64,000 nucleotides of DNA from Arenicola marina (lineage: Eukaryota; Annelida; Polychaeta; Arenicolidae), in assembly GCA_964019135.1 (NCBI GenBank), contig OZ025253.1:11909059-11973058 (forward strand), in the 5' to 3' direction. The notes under the pieces are model-generated. The model was not told the DNA's origin and did no database searches. It saw only the letters and a list, made by a program, of their open reading frames with translations. Made by a program: the position numbers and the translations under genes. Positions 37,601 to 51,100 of the stretch are shown here, piece by piece. Numbering within the stretch: position 1 is the first letter of the stretch; each line of letters begins with the position of its first letter.

Positions 37601-40600
37601 AAAGAGTGCATCCATTGCTGCATCCTTAAAGAGGGCATCCATTGCTGCCGCCTTAAAGAGGGCATCCATTACGGCCTCCTTAAAGAGGGCATCCATTGCT
37701 GCCTCCTTAAAGAGGGCATCCATTGCTGCCTCCTTAAAGAGGGCATCCATTGCTGCCTCCTTAAAGAGTGCATCCATTGCTGCATCCTTAAAGAGGGCAT
37801 CCATTGCTGCCGCCTTAAAGAGGGCATCCATTACGGCCTCCTTAAAGAGGGCATCCATTGCTGCCTCCTTAAAGAGGGCATCCATTGCTGCCTCCTTAAA
37901 GAGGGCATCCATTGCTTCCTCCTTAAAGAGGGCATCCATAGCTGCCTCCTTAAAGAGGGCATCCATAGCTGCCTCCTTAAAGAGGGCATCCATTGCTACC
38001 TTCTTAAAGAGGGCATCCATTGCGGATTGTTTAATTATACTCATTGCTGGGCGGTTAAATGGTGTACTTATTGCTAATCGGGAAGGATTGTAATCATTGT
38101 TTATTGGTTAAGCATTATACTAATTGCTGATCTGCTTAAAAGTTATTCATAGCTCGTTGGTAAAATAATGTACTAATTTCTGATTGATTAAAGTATAAAC
38201 CCATTGCTGATTGGTTCAGAATTGGGCTTATTGGTTACTCTGACAGATATCCCAGTTGTTGCGAAACCTTACGGCAGTGCAGTTTAAAGACTGCTCATTT
38301 CTGACTGGTTAATATGTAAACTCATTGCTGACTGGTTAAAATGTAAACTCATTGCTAATTGGTTCAAAATGTTACTTATTAGTTAAATAACTGTCTGGAA
38401 AATTAACAACTTTTCCCCAGGCACATATTCTCATCGTTTGTAACTATTAATGTAAAAGAATACTTGTGTAATGTGTCGGTTGCGATGTCTGCCGCTAGGA
38501 GGGAGGCCGTATCGGGCTGATGCGGCTGTCCAGCGGGGCTCTCCATTACTACATCAACGGCCTGGACCAGGGGGTGGCGGCCGCGCGCGCCCCTCAGGTC
38601 GTCTGGGGCGTCGTGGACCTCTACGGCATGGCGGTCAAGGTCACTATCATCGACTCAAACGCGCCGCTCCCCGTGCCGGCGCTGCCCGTCACAGCGCCCC
38701 CTATGGTGGAGAGCTGCACCACGATCAGCACTCGCGCCAACACCTTCATCCAGTCGCTAAGGGATACCGTGGAACACGAGGGTGCGTCCTGTGTCTGCTG
38801 TACGCGCGGATAAATATCCATGCGTCTATATATATCTTTTATAATATATATACATCATCAATATTTTGCAGCTTTGTATGATTGACAATATACTCCTGAG
38901 TGACTATCTGGCCCTGATTGAGAATGTACTCCTGAGTGACTATCTAGCCTTGATTGACAATATACTCCTGAGTGACTATCTAGCCCTGATTGGCACTGTA
39001 CTCCTGAGTGACTATCTAGCCCTGATTGACAATGTACTCCTGAGTGATATCTAGCCTTGATTGACAATATACTCCTGAGTGACTATCTAGCCTTGATTGA
39101 CAATATACTCCTGAGTGACTATCTAGCCCTGATTGACAATGTACTCCTGAGTGACTATCTAGCCCTGATTGACAATATACTCCTGAGTGACTATCTAACC
39201 CTGATTGACAATATACTCCTGAGTGACTATCTAGCCCTGATTGACAATGTACTTCTGAGTGACTATCTAGCCCTGATTGACAATGTACTTCTGAGTGACT
39301 ATCTAGCCCTGATTGACAATGTACTTCTGAGTGACTATCTAGCCCTGATTGACAATGTACTCCTGAGTGACTATCTGGCCCTGATTGACAATGTACTTCT
39401 GAGTGACTATCTAGCCCTGATTGACAATGTACTCCTGAGTGACTATCTAGCCCTGATTGACAATGTACTCCTGAGTGACTATCTGGCCCTGATTGACAAT
39501 GTGCTCCTGAGTGACTATCTGGCCCTGATTGACAATGTACTTCTGAGTGACTATCTAGCCCTGATTGACAATATACTCCTGAGTGACTATCTGGCCCTGA
39601 TTCACAATGTACTCCTGAGTGACTATCTGGCCCTGATTCACAATGTACTTCTGAGTGACTATCTAGCCCTGATTGACAATATACTCTTGAGTGACTATCT
39701 GGCCCTGATTGGCAATGTACTCCTGAGTGACTCTCTAGGCCTGATTGACAATGTACTCCTGAGTGATTCTCTAGCCCTGATTGACAATGTACTCCTGAGT
39801 GACTCTCTAGCCCTTATTCAGTGTACTCCTGAGTGACTATCTGGCCCTGATTGGCAATGTACTCCTGAGTGACTCTCTAGCCCTGATTGACAATGTACTC
39901 CTGAGTGACTCTCTAGCCCTTATTCACAGTGTACTCCTGAGTGACTATCTGGCCCTGATTGGCAATGTACTCCTGAGTGACTCTCTAGCCCTGATTGACA
40001 ATGTACTCCTGAGTGACTCTCTAGCCCTGATTGACAATGTACTCCTGAGTGACTCTCTAGCCCTTATTCACAGTGTACTCCTGAGTGACTATCTGGCCCT
40101 GATTGGCAATGTACTCCTGAGTGACTCTCTAGCCCTTATTCACAGTGTACTCCTGAGTGACTATATGGCCCTGATTGACAATGTACTCCTGAGTGTTCAT
40201 CCAGTTTCTCTATAGACCGTTTAGGAATGGAGTGGCGTCAGCCGTATGCCGCTGTATGCCTCTGTATGACAATGTATGCCGCTGTATGACAATGTATGAC
40301 AATGTCTGTCTCCTTGCAGAGAACTCCCCAGTCGCGGAGGTGGAGAGCCTGGTGTTCCACCCTCACTGCGGCTGTCACGCGGCGGTCATTAACGGCAGGA
40401 GGACCGCCCACCGACCCAAGTGAGTCCCCCCTCCCACCCCTCACCGCCCATCCCTCACTCCTCACCGCCCACCCCTCACCGCCCACCGACCCAAGTGAGT
40501 CCCCCCTCCCATCCCTCACCGCCCATCCCTCACTCCTCACCGCCCACCGACCCAAGTGAGTCTCCCCTCCCACCCCTCACCGCCCATCCCTCACCCCTCA

Positions 40601-43600
40601 CCCCTCACCGCCCCCCGACCCAAGTGAGTCCCCCTCTCCCACCCCTCACCACCCACCCCTCTCCGCCCACCCCTCACTCCTCACCGCCCACCGACCCAAG
40701 TGAGTTCCCCTCCCACCCCTCACCGCCCATCCCTCACTCCTCACCGCCCACCGACCCAAGTGAGTCCCCCCTCCCACCCCTCACCGCCCATCCCTCACTC
40801 CCCACCGCCCACCGACCCAAGTGAGTCCCCCCTCCCACCCCTCACCGCCCATCCCTCACCCCTCACCGCCCACCGACCCAAGTGAGTCCCCCTCCCACTC
40901 GTCACTGCCCACCCCTCTCCGCCCACCCCTCACCCCTCACCGCCCCCCGACCCAAGTGAGTCCCCCTCTCCCACCCCTCACCACCCACCCCTCTCCGCCC
41001 ACCCCTCACTCCTCACCGCCCCCCGACCCAAGTGAGTCCCCCTCCCACCCCTCTCCGCCCACCCCTCTCCGCCCACCCCTCACTCCTCACCGCCCCCCGA
41101 CCCAAGTGAGTCCCCCTCCCACCCCTCACCGCCCACCCCTCTCCGCCCACCCCTCACTCCTCACCGCCCCCCGACCCAAGTGAGTCCCCCTCCCACCCCT
41201 CACCCCTCCCCGCCCACCGACCCAAGTGAGTTCCCCTCTCCCACCCCTCACCGCCCACCCCTCTCCGCCCACCCCTCACTCACCGCCCCCCGACCCAAGT
41301 GAGTCCCCCTCTCCCACCCCTCACCGCCCACCCCTCTCCGCCCACCCCTCACTCACCGCCCCCCGACCCAAGTGAGTCCCCCTCCCACCCCTCACCCCTC
41401 CCCGCCCACCGACCCAAGTGAGTTCCCCTCTCCCACCCCTCACCGCCCACCCCTCTCCGCCCACCCCTCACTCCTCACCGCCCCCCGACCCAAGTGAGTC
41501 TCCCTCTCCCACCCCTCACCGCCCCCCGACCCAAGTGAGTCCCCCTCTCCCACCCCTCACCGCCCACCCCTCTCCGCCCACCCCTCACCGCCCACCCCTC
41601 ACCGCCCACCCCTCTCCGCCCACCCCTCACTCCTCACCGCCCCCCGACCCAAGTGAGTCCCCCTCTCCCACCCCTCACCGCCCACCCCTCACCGCCCACC
41701 CCTCACTGCCCACCCCTCACCGCCCACCCCTCTCCGCCCACCCCTCACTCCTCACCGCCCCCCGACCCAAGTGAGTCCCCCTCCCACCCCTCACCCCTCA
41801 CCGCCCACCGACCCAAGTGAGTTCCCCTCTCCCACCCCTCACCGCCCACCCCTCTCCGCCCACCCCTCTCCGCCCACCCCTCACTCCTCACCGCCCCCCG
41901 ACCCAAGTGAGTCTCCCTCTCCCACCCCTCACCGCCCCCCGACCCAAGTGAGTCCCCCTCTCCCACCCCTCACCGCCCACCCCTCTCCGCCCACTCCTCA
42001 CCGCCCACCCCTCACCGCCCACCCCTCTCCGCCCACCCCTCACTCCTCACCGCCCCCCGACCCAAGTGAGTCCCCCTCTCCCACCCCTCACCGCCCACCC
42101 CTCACCGCCCACCCCTCACTGCCCACCCCTCACCGCCCACCCCTCTCCGCCCACCCCTCACTCCTCACCGCCCCCCGACCCAAGTGAGTCCCCCTCCCAC
42201 CCCTCACCCCTCACCGCCCACCGACCCAAGTGAGTTCCCCTCTCCCACCCCTCACCGCCCACCCCTCTCCGCCCACCCCTCACTCACCGCCCACCGACCC
42301 AATCGAGTCCCCCTCTCCCATCTCTCACTGCCCACCCCTCACCGCCTACCCCTCTCCGCCCACCCCTCACTCCTCACCGCCCCCGACCCAAGTGAGTCCC
42401 CCTCTCCCACCCCTCACCGCCCACCCCTCTCCGCCCACGCCTCACCCCTCACCGCCCCCCGACCCAAGTGAGTCCCCTTCTCCCACCCCTCACCGCCCAC
42501 CCCTCTCCGCCCGCGCCTCACCCCTCACCGCCCCCCGACCCAAGTGAGTCCCCTTCTCCCACCCCTCACCGCCCACCCCTCTCCGCCCACGCCTCACCCC
42601 TCACCGCCCCCCGACCCAAGTGAGTCCCCTTCTCCCACCCCTCACCGCCCACCCCTCTCCGCCCACCCCTCACCCCTCACCGCCCCCCGACCCAAGTGAG
42701 TCCCCTTCTCCCACCCCTCACCACTCGCCGCCCACCACTCACTCCTCACCGCCCACCGACCCAAGTGAGCACCCCAAGACCACGTGACGTACTACGTGAC
42801 CACCATGTGACCACCACGTGCCTCTCTCTCCAGCGCCCTCGAGGACTTCAACAACGGCGTGGTGTTAACTGCCCGGATGTTGCACCCCAACGAGATGTTC
42901 GAAGTGCGCCTAGACAAGATGGTTGACAAGTGGGCGGGGTCAATCGAAATCGGGGTCACGACGCATGCGCCGTCCGACCTGGACTACCCGTCCACGATGA
43001 CCAATATCCGATCCGGCACGTGGATGATGACCGGAAATGGCGTCATGCACAACGGGACGACGGTCATCGACGTATACGGCCAGAACCTGGACCGGCTGAA
43101 GGTAAGGGTGAGGGGAGGGGTTGGGGAGGCCAGAACCTGGACCGACTGAAGGTAAGGGTGAGGGGAGTGGGGAAGGGAGGGGGGGGAACGGAAGGGGCGC
43201 TGGGTGAGGTGTACGGCCAGAACCTGGACCGACTGAAGGTAAGGGTGAGGGGAGGGGGGGAGGGAGGGGGCGCTGGGTGAGGTGTACGGCCAGAACCTGG
43301 ACCGGCTGAAGGTAAGGGTGAGGGGAGGGGGGGAGGGAGGGGGTGTACGGCCAGAACTTGGACCGGCTGAAGGTAAGGGTGAGGGGAGGGGGGGGCGCTG
43401 GGTGAGGTGTACGGCCAGAACCTGGACCGCTTGAAGGTAAGGGAGGGCTGGGTGAGGGGGGGTTATGCAAGGTTAGGGTGAGGGAAGAGGCGAGCAGCAA
43501 AGTGGAGCGGAGATAGGAAAGAGACAACACCTGGACCGACTGAACTTGGTTGGGTTGGTGTAGGAGGTGTGAAGGGTGTACAAGCGTAGGGTGGGGAAGG

Positions 43601-46600
43601 GTGTACAAGGGTAGGGTGGGGAATGGTGTACAAGGGTAGGGTGGGCTAGGGGGTACAAGGGTAGGGTGGGGAAGGGTCTACAAGGGTAGGGTGGGGAAGG
43701 GTGGACAAGGGTAGGGTGGGGAAGGGTGTACAATGGTGGGGTGGGGAAGGGTGTACAAGGGTAGGGTGGGGAAGGGTGTGCAAGGGTAGGGTGGGGAAGG
43801 GTGTACAATGGTGGGGTGGGCAAGGGTGTACAAGGGTAGGGTGGGCAAGGGTGTACAAGGGTAGGGCCTTGTAGGGTTTCAAGGGTAAGGTGGGGAAGGG
43901 TGTACAAGGGTAGGGTGGGGAATGGTGTACAAGGGTAGGGCGTTGTAGGATTTCAAGGGTAAGGTGGGGAAGGGTGTACAAGGGTAGGGTGGGGAATGGT
44001 GTACAAGGGTAGGGTGGGGAATGGTGTACAAGGGTAGGGTGGGGAAGGGTGTACAAGGGTAGGGCGTTGTAGGGTTTCAAGGGTAAGGTGGGGAAGGGTG
44101 TACAAGGGTAGGGTGGGGAAGGGTGTGCAAGGGTAGGGTGGGGAAGGGTGTAAAAAGGTAGGGCGAGGAAGGGTGTACAAGGGTAGGGTGAGAAAGGGTG
44201 TGCAAGGGTAGGGTGGGGAAGGGTGTAAAAGGGTAGGGCGAGGAAGGGTGTGCAAGGGTAGGGTGGGGAAGGGTGTGCAAGGGTAGGGTGGGGAAGGGTG
44301 TAAAAAGGTAGGGCGAGGAAGGATGTACAAGGGTAGGGTGGGAAAGGGTGTGCAAGGGTAGGGTGGGGAAGGGTGTAAAAGGGTAGGGCGAGGAAGGGTG
44401 TACAAGGGTAGGGTGGGAAAGGGTGTGCAAGGGTTGGGTGGGGAAGGGTGTAAAAGGGTATGGCGAGGAAGGGTGTACAAGGGTAGGGTGGGGAAGGGTG
44501 TGCAAGGGTAGGGTGGGGAAGGGTGTACAAGGGTAGGGTGGGGAAGGGTGTACAAGGGTGGGGATGGGAAAGGTGCACAAGGGTAGGGCGAGGAAGGGTG
44601 TACAAGGGTAGGGTGGGGAAGGGTGTACAAGGGTGGGGATGGGAAGGGTGTACAAGGGTAGGGCGAGGAAGGGTGTACAAGGGTAGAGTGGGGAAGGGTT
44701 ACAAGGGTAGGGCGAGGAAGGGTGTACAAGGGTAGGGTGGGGAAGGGTGTACAAGGGTAGGGTGGGGAAGGGTGTACAAGGGTAGGGTGGGGAACGGAAG
44801 GAAAGATGAGGGAAGGGCGAGAAGCAAAGTGGAGCGAAGGATTATCATGTTCTCTTGGAAAGAGAAACTAAGCCGGCTGTGGTTGGCTTGGTAGCTTTTT
44901 ATTAGGTGTAACTAGCCGCCACTAATAAACGAAAGAAATAACAGTATGACAGTATTTTGTTTTATACGTCAAATAGTAGCAGGCAGAAGGTAGACATTGG
45001 GCAGAAATAATATCGATAATTATATTGACATAAATTGAGACCGGGAGCTACTGAATAACGGGAAATAAAAGTTAAGGATATTTAAACACTTTCTGTGCAA
45101 TTATTGTGCATCCAGTACAGAATACTCAAATTGCGGCTGAAGCACGCTAATAAACGAATATCAGTCCAGTAAAACTAAGGCCCAAGCTCACATTGATTGG
45201 GTAAAAAAAAAGGGGCTGATTGAGTAAAAAAAAAGGGGCTGTTTCCCGCCCGTTCGTCCTTTAACGTACCTTCAGTGGACAGAATTTGCTACTGATGGGA
45301 AGTTGTGGACGCGAGACAGTACGGGATTTGTTTGTTTTGATGACGGTTCGGGCGATAATGCGTTGGGAAAAATATTATTACTGTTGGCACCAAGCCAGGT
45401 AGCCCGCCGCAGACATGGTCAGCATGCGGGATAAGCACCCGAAAGCGATACTATGCGCGGGATAAGGTGATAAGCGGTAGTGTTGACACATGCGATAGCG
45501 TTGACACATCTAAGAGCGAAAATGTTGATACATCCAAGGCGGACCATGCAGTGCATGCAGTGGTTCAGTTGGATATAGGTTCAAGGCGGCTGCTGGTGCC
45601 AATGTGCTCTTGCATGCAGCGGCATAGTGGGACAGACAGCTTCATTTTATTAGTATAGACGTCGTTCAGTTCCATGACAGAAGTGATTACAAAATGGGTG
45701 CGCTGACAGTTGTCACATGACCGGCGTTCTTGTTAAATCCCATACAAAAGATGTCCGAATTTAGCCTGACATATATCTCCGTATTTACAATACTTTACGA
45801 GGATAGGAAAGGGGCAGCAGCTGAACGGGATCTCAACCAGGGTGGGGAGGGGAGGTGGGGATGGCGTATCACAACCTGGCGCGGCGATGTGGGAATGACA
45901 AAACCTGCACTGCCGAATAAAATGAGCACCACACGATCAAATAACTATTGTTATCGCCACTAGATGGTGCCCCCGCAGTTAATTCTCATACGGACGCCAT
46001 CTGCTGGTGGGTATAATAAGAGTTTGCCCCCGCGTGCGGATCAGTCCCTGTTTAAATCAATACCGTAACAGTCATGTACGATTTACCCTCACCTAAACTA
46101 GGCGTGAGAAGCCATCCTGCGTGGGCTACTGAAAACTAAGTATGTTTTTTGCTAATTAGCGGTAGGATATCCCAGTTTGTGTGGAACTCCACACAAACTA
46201 GGGGCCGCCTCGATAGCTCGGTGGGTTAGAGCACTCTCATTCAGTGCTCTGGTCGCCTGAGAGCCTAACGGCACGTGGATCGGTGTCTGTGTGGTCGCAG
46301 GATAAAGATCCCATGTCCTTCTTCGCAATGACTAGGGGGTTACCCCTGGGGACATGGCTCCACTCTCCCTTCCTTCTCCCATTGACGCGATATGACCTGA
46401 ATATACAACCAACAACTACGCAAAATATTATTTACTGTAAGTTAACCCAAACGCGAAGACGCACATGTGGTCTTCGTGACGTTTTCTGTCACGTGGCGCA
46501 TTGTTTGTAAACACCAGACCTATACAACAGTTGACATCCGCGCACATAACAGATCGTGTTGTGTTAGTAACAGTGGAGTTATTACAGAGCCAGTTGTATA

Positions 46601-48115
46601 TTAGATAGATACATATATGTTTATTCATTATAGTGACATGGTACGTCACAACATGAAAAGAACAACATAACAAGAAACAAGTACCCAGCTCTCCTTGGGC
46701 TTATATTAGAAGCAATGTTCGGTCTAATGTGGCATATGACTTGTGAAACTAGCCTAAAGGGCCTTGTTCTAGAGACACATGCCCTGCCCCCCCCCCCCCC
46801 GGCCCTTCACGCGCGTCATGTCCGTGCCAATAATGCCGTATGACATACGCATACCGTATTACACATTCCTCACGCATACAAAATCCATGTTGCAAGCTTT
46901 GAAATTGACTTGGATTCAAAAACTTATCCGGCAAGATGGAGCATGGCAAGATTTGTTCTGTGATACTATTTGTGGTGAAAAAGTACATTGTTGGGAATTA
47001 GATTTGCATTCATTAAGAAATTTTATTAAGGTAGAAAACCCATTTTGGGCTGATGTTTTTAATTCCTTGTACTGCTACCGGCAAGTGAGCAAGGATATTG
47101 AGATTACCCGTAATGTGTTGGAGTATCCTTTGTGGAATACTTATTTTATGACTAATGAAAATGTTACATGTAGAAAGACCGAATTTATCAAGAAAGGTAT
47201 AGTTTTTGCTAATGATGTTATTAACGAACAAGGGGAGTTCATGGGCTGGAATGATTTTTGCATAAAGTTTGATATCCGCATAAATTTTGCGGATTTCTAC
47301 GGGCTGATCCATTCTATTCCCAGAGAATGGAAATATGAAATGTTAAGAGGAGGTATAAAGCTAAAATCAGTTGTTTGTAAATTTACGAATCATATAAAGC
47401 AGATGAAGCGTGTGTGCAACGAAACTTATAAAACATTAGTTAAATCACTGACATACGGGCGGAATAATGAGCGTAAATGGTCAGATATTTTAGGTGTACA
47501 AATAGAAAGGGATACATGGAAAACATTATATAAATTACCGGTGAACGCCACTACGGATGAGAGAACGAGAAGTTTTCAGTTTATGATTTTACACAGAACA
47601 ACCGTAACGAATAAGTTTTTATACATGAGTAAAATAGTTAACTCTGATATGTGTGGCTTTTGCGGTAACGAGTGTGAGACGATAGAACATCTATTTTATT
47701 ATTGTCAACCAGTGAAATCATTATGGTCAGAATTTATAGCTTTGTTTAGAAATCTCACTGAAGAAGACATTGGCACATTCATTTCGGCTCAGACTGTGAT
47801 GTTAGGAGTGACAACCGCGCCGTTTTCTCGCCTGCTTAACCATATAATTATCATTGGAAAAAAATATATCTATCAGTGTAAATGGGCTCAGGTTACCCCT
47901 GTTCTCTGTGGCTTGATAAATTGTATTAAATATTATTACGATATAGAAAAATTTGGAATAACAGAACGATACCGTAGCGAGACAATATTTCTAAGAAAAT
48001 GGAAACCGGTCATCCCTCTTCTAGCATGATCCCTCTCTTGCACAGTTGTATATTCTTAACAATATAACATATATTCTGTCTGCCTGATGTCACAACTTGC
48101 TGTACGATTATGGAA

Positions 48116-48155
<40 letters not shown>

Positions 48156-51100
48156 CCGTATGACAGTGATCTACACGCACGGGTACACTCGACCTGGTGT
48201 TATTCAACTGACAGACAATGGATAGGGGGAGAGGGAGAGGGGGGGGGCGGATAATGGGGGGGGGGGTGGGGGCAAGCCTGGACAGAGTCTCACTATTACG
48301 CTGTCTAACTGAAACCAAATCAACCTCCCGGTTGACGCGCTGCCGGTACTGCAGTATACCGCAATGACTGGGTGACATGGGATAGGGTAACATATATCTC
48401 CGCTCGCTGTACAATCTGAACATGGACTGTGAGGATATGAAGGTGGGTGATAAAAACGCGGGATAGGACAGTATCTCGATGGGCCTCGATTAAATATTAT
48501 CTGTGACGTCACTCGGGGTTTCGCTTCGACTGGGAACGTGTCACTCAGTCTTTCTCCATGAGAGGTGGGCGGAGCGGGGTGGTGGTGGGGCGAGGTCCCT
48601 AGCTCAGCTGGTAAGCAGGCTGAGATGCAGATATCAACAGGTCGTGGCTTCAAACCTTGACACCAGCATCGGGGGGCAAGTTGTATTCAAACCATTTCTT
48701 TGTCGCGAGAGATTTCCTGGCCCTATATATTTGGCCTTCACGTGCACAAAGGCGACTTGACACACCAACATTCGGTTCTCTGTAGGAAGGGTTGGCGAGG
48801 TTAGAAACATTCGGCGATTGTTCCTTTGGAGCTTGCACGTATAAGTATACGCCATCTACCCCTAAGCAACAGGTGTACCGTGAATATAGCTACCTATCCA
48901 GCGTGGTTATGGATATGTATTAGATAGTATATAGCCGGCTACCGGTGGATCTATATGTAATCCAAGCTTCGAAGTAGAGAAAGATGTATTTGTATGATCA
49001 TACAGTCATAGAGAAAATAACAGAATGCACCCACGTTGAAATTAAACTTAACGCTTTTGCAAATGGCAGTAACCGCACTAACGAGGTTGCGCTAAAACTC
49101 AGGGGAACTATGATGGTTGTAAAGGGAGCTGACACGCCCTCCAGCGGTATGAGTACGTTTTGTGCCCTTAAATTGTACCGTAATATTGTCCTACCCCGCG
49201 CCCTATACGGTGCAGAACTATGGTACGGGCTTTCAAAAGCTGAAACTTCTAAACTCGAACGTGCCCATACTTTCTGCATACATTTTATAAGGGGATTGCC
49301 ATAATACAGCAGCCTCACTATGTCACTGAACGTGTTGGATCAAGCAAGTTTGGAATGTGAAATCGATGTTAAGCAGTCACTGTTCCTCGGTAGGCTCTGC
49401 CGATTGCACCACTCGACACTGGGGAAGGCTGTATTTAAAGAACGCTTGTACCAGCTCTGTCAGAAGCAAACGTCGTGCGCGTGGCTTTTTTTTAGTAAAT
49501 ATTGTGGGTGTTCTCGGCAAGTATGAATTGTTAGGGTATCTCGACCAGTACCGTTGTGAATGACGCTTTCCGTCTAAACAGGTGTGGAAGAATGTTGTGA
49601 GATTGGCCGTGAGACGGTGGCGGGAGAATCAGCTCGCTAATAATGTGTATGGTCACATTCCACATATCCACAGTATATGGAAATTGGAACACGGGCTGCC
49701 TGGACATAAGACACATGTTAGAGACCTTGCCAAACTTAACTGTGTCGTAAGCCAGGGACCCTTCATGCAATCGTGCCCGCACTGCACAATGCCTTGCGTT
49801 GACATGCTACCACATTTCCTTCATCACTGCGAAAAGTACCGTGAGGCCAGAGAATTATTTTGGAATTTAATTGTCAATACATGCAGTGTACGCCTCAGCT
49901 CATATTTATATAATGCAGAAGAAGAGTCACTAACATCCCATATTTTAGGAAAATCGATCAATATTGAGCTCGACGAGAACGAATTTGAGAACATGTTAAG
50001 CATTAGTGCGTCTTGCTGGCATAGAGCATCTTATGACCATGCAATGAAATATTTTTAGACTAATCTGTATTACTATTTCCAAATGACTAATATCGGTCAT
50101 TCTTTTGGTTTTGCACTTTGTAAATGTTAATGTTCCACGTTCCTGACTCTCCAGCAAATGGAGGAATGAAGTACATTCATTCATTCATTTATATATTAGG
50201 TATAGCAAGTATATAGCCGGCTAAATATGGATATACGTATATATTAGATACTGCGATTATATAGTGGGCTAAATGCTGACACACCAGCGACCCAATAATG
50301 TGCGCTGTTACTGCTGTGCTTGGTTTAATCGTTGTTATTTTTACAATAGGATACGAGGGTTCCAACTATGATGTGTGTATATGTGACGCACCCTTGCCCT
50401 TTTATGTCTTGTCGCCTGCAGCTTTCAACTGTGGCGGATTTCACGAACGCAGTTTAGCCGACTACGGGGCTTAGTCGGCTAAAGTTACCATGTAGAGGAT
50501 GGGCGATTTTGGTCGACTAAGCCTCATATCCGGCTAAACTATGTACGTAAAGTAGGCCATTGGTGTCGCACCCCCAATTATCGACTGTGACTTGTTTCAC
50601 TCTCTCACGTGGTGGCGCTATCTGTGTTAGGTCACTCCCTAGCCCTGGTGGGCTGCATATCTACAAGTTGTGGGTTCGAAGCCTGACTGTTGCACCTGAG
50701 GCATGTTTCATGCAATCCCATTGCATCGTCGCGGGAGGGTTCGTGCCCCAAAACCTAAAGCGGACTATAATACCAACGTTTGATTTCTATATGTGTGTGT
50801 GACTTTCAGGCGGGTGACCGGGTCGGGGTAATGCGGACAGACGCTGGCGTCCTCCACTTCTACGTCAATGGCGTCGACCAAGGTTCTGCGGCGAGCAGCG
50901 TGCCTGCCAACGTCTATGGCGTCATCGACCTCTACGGCCAGGCGGCTCAGGCGACGGTGGTCGACCAGCAGGGTGAGTGGCTGTATAGCCGGCAGGGTCA
51001 GTGACTGTATCTGTGTAGGGTCAGTGTATAGCCGGCAGGGTCAATGACTGTATCTGTGTAGGGTCAGTGTATAGCCGGCAGGGTCAATGACTGTATCTGT

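Noticed and set aside
35749-38077. Very long open frames (up to 757 codons +, 499 codons -) over the 27-bp array
   Set aside because: The repeat period is 9 codons, so any stop-free unit stays open in several frames on both strands. The array lies between two NEURL4 exons and has no independent gene signals.
39057-39836. 259-codon frame of [12 protein letters not shown] repeats
   Set aside because: 36-base tandem array within intron 7, with no start context or family.
43473-44754. Proline-rich frames on the minus strand ([14 protein letters not shown])
   Set aside because: A 25-base period opens all three minus frames equally, and it is antisense to the G-rich minisatellite.
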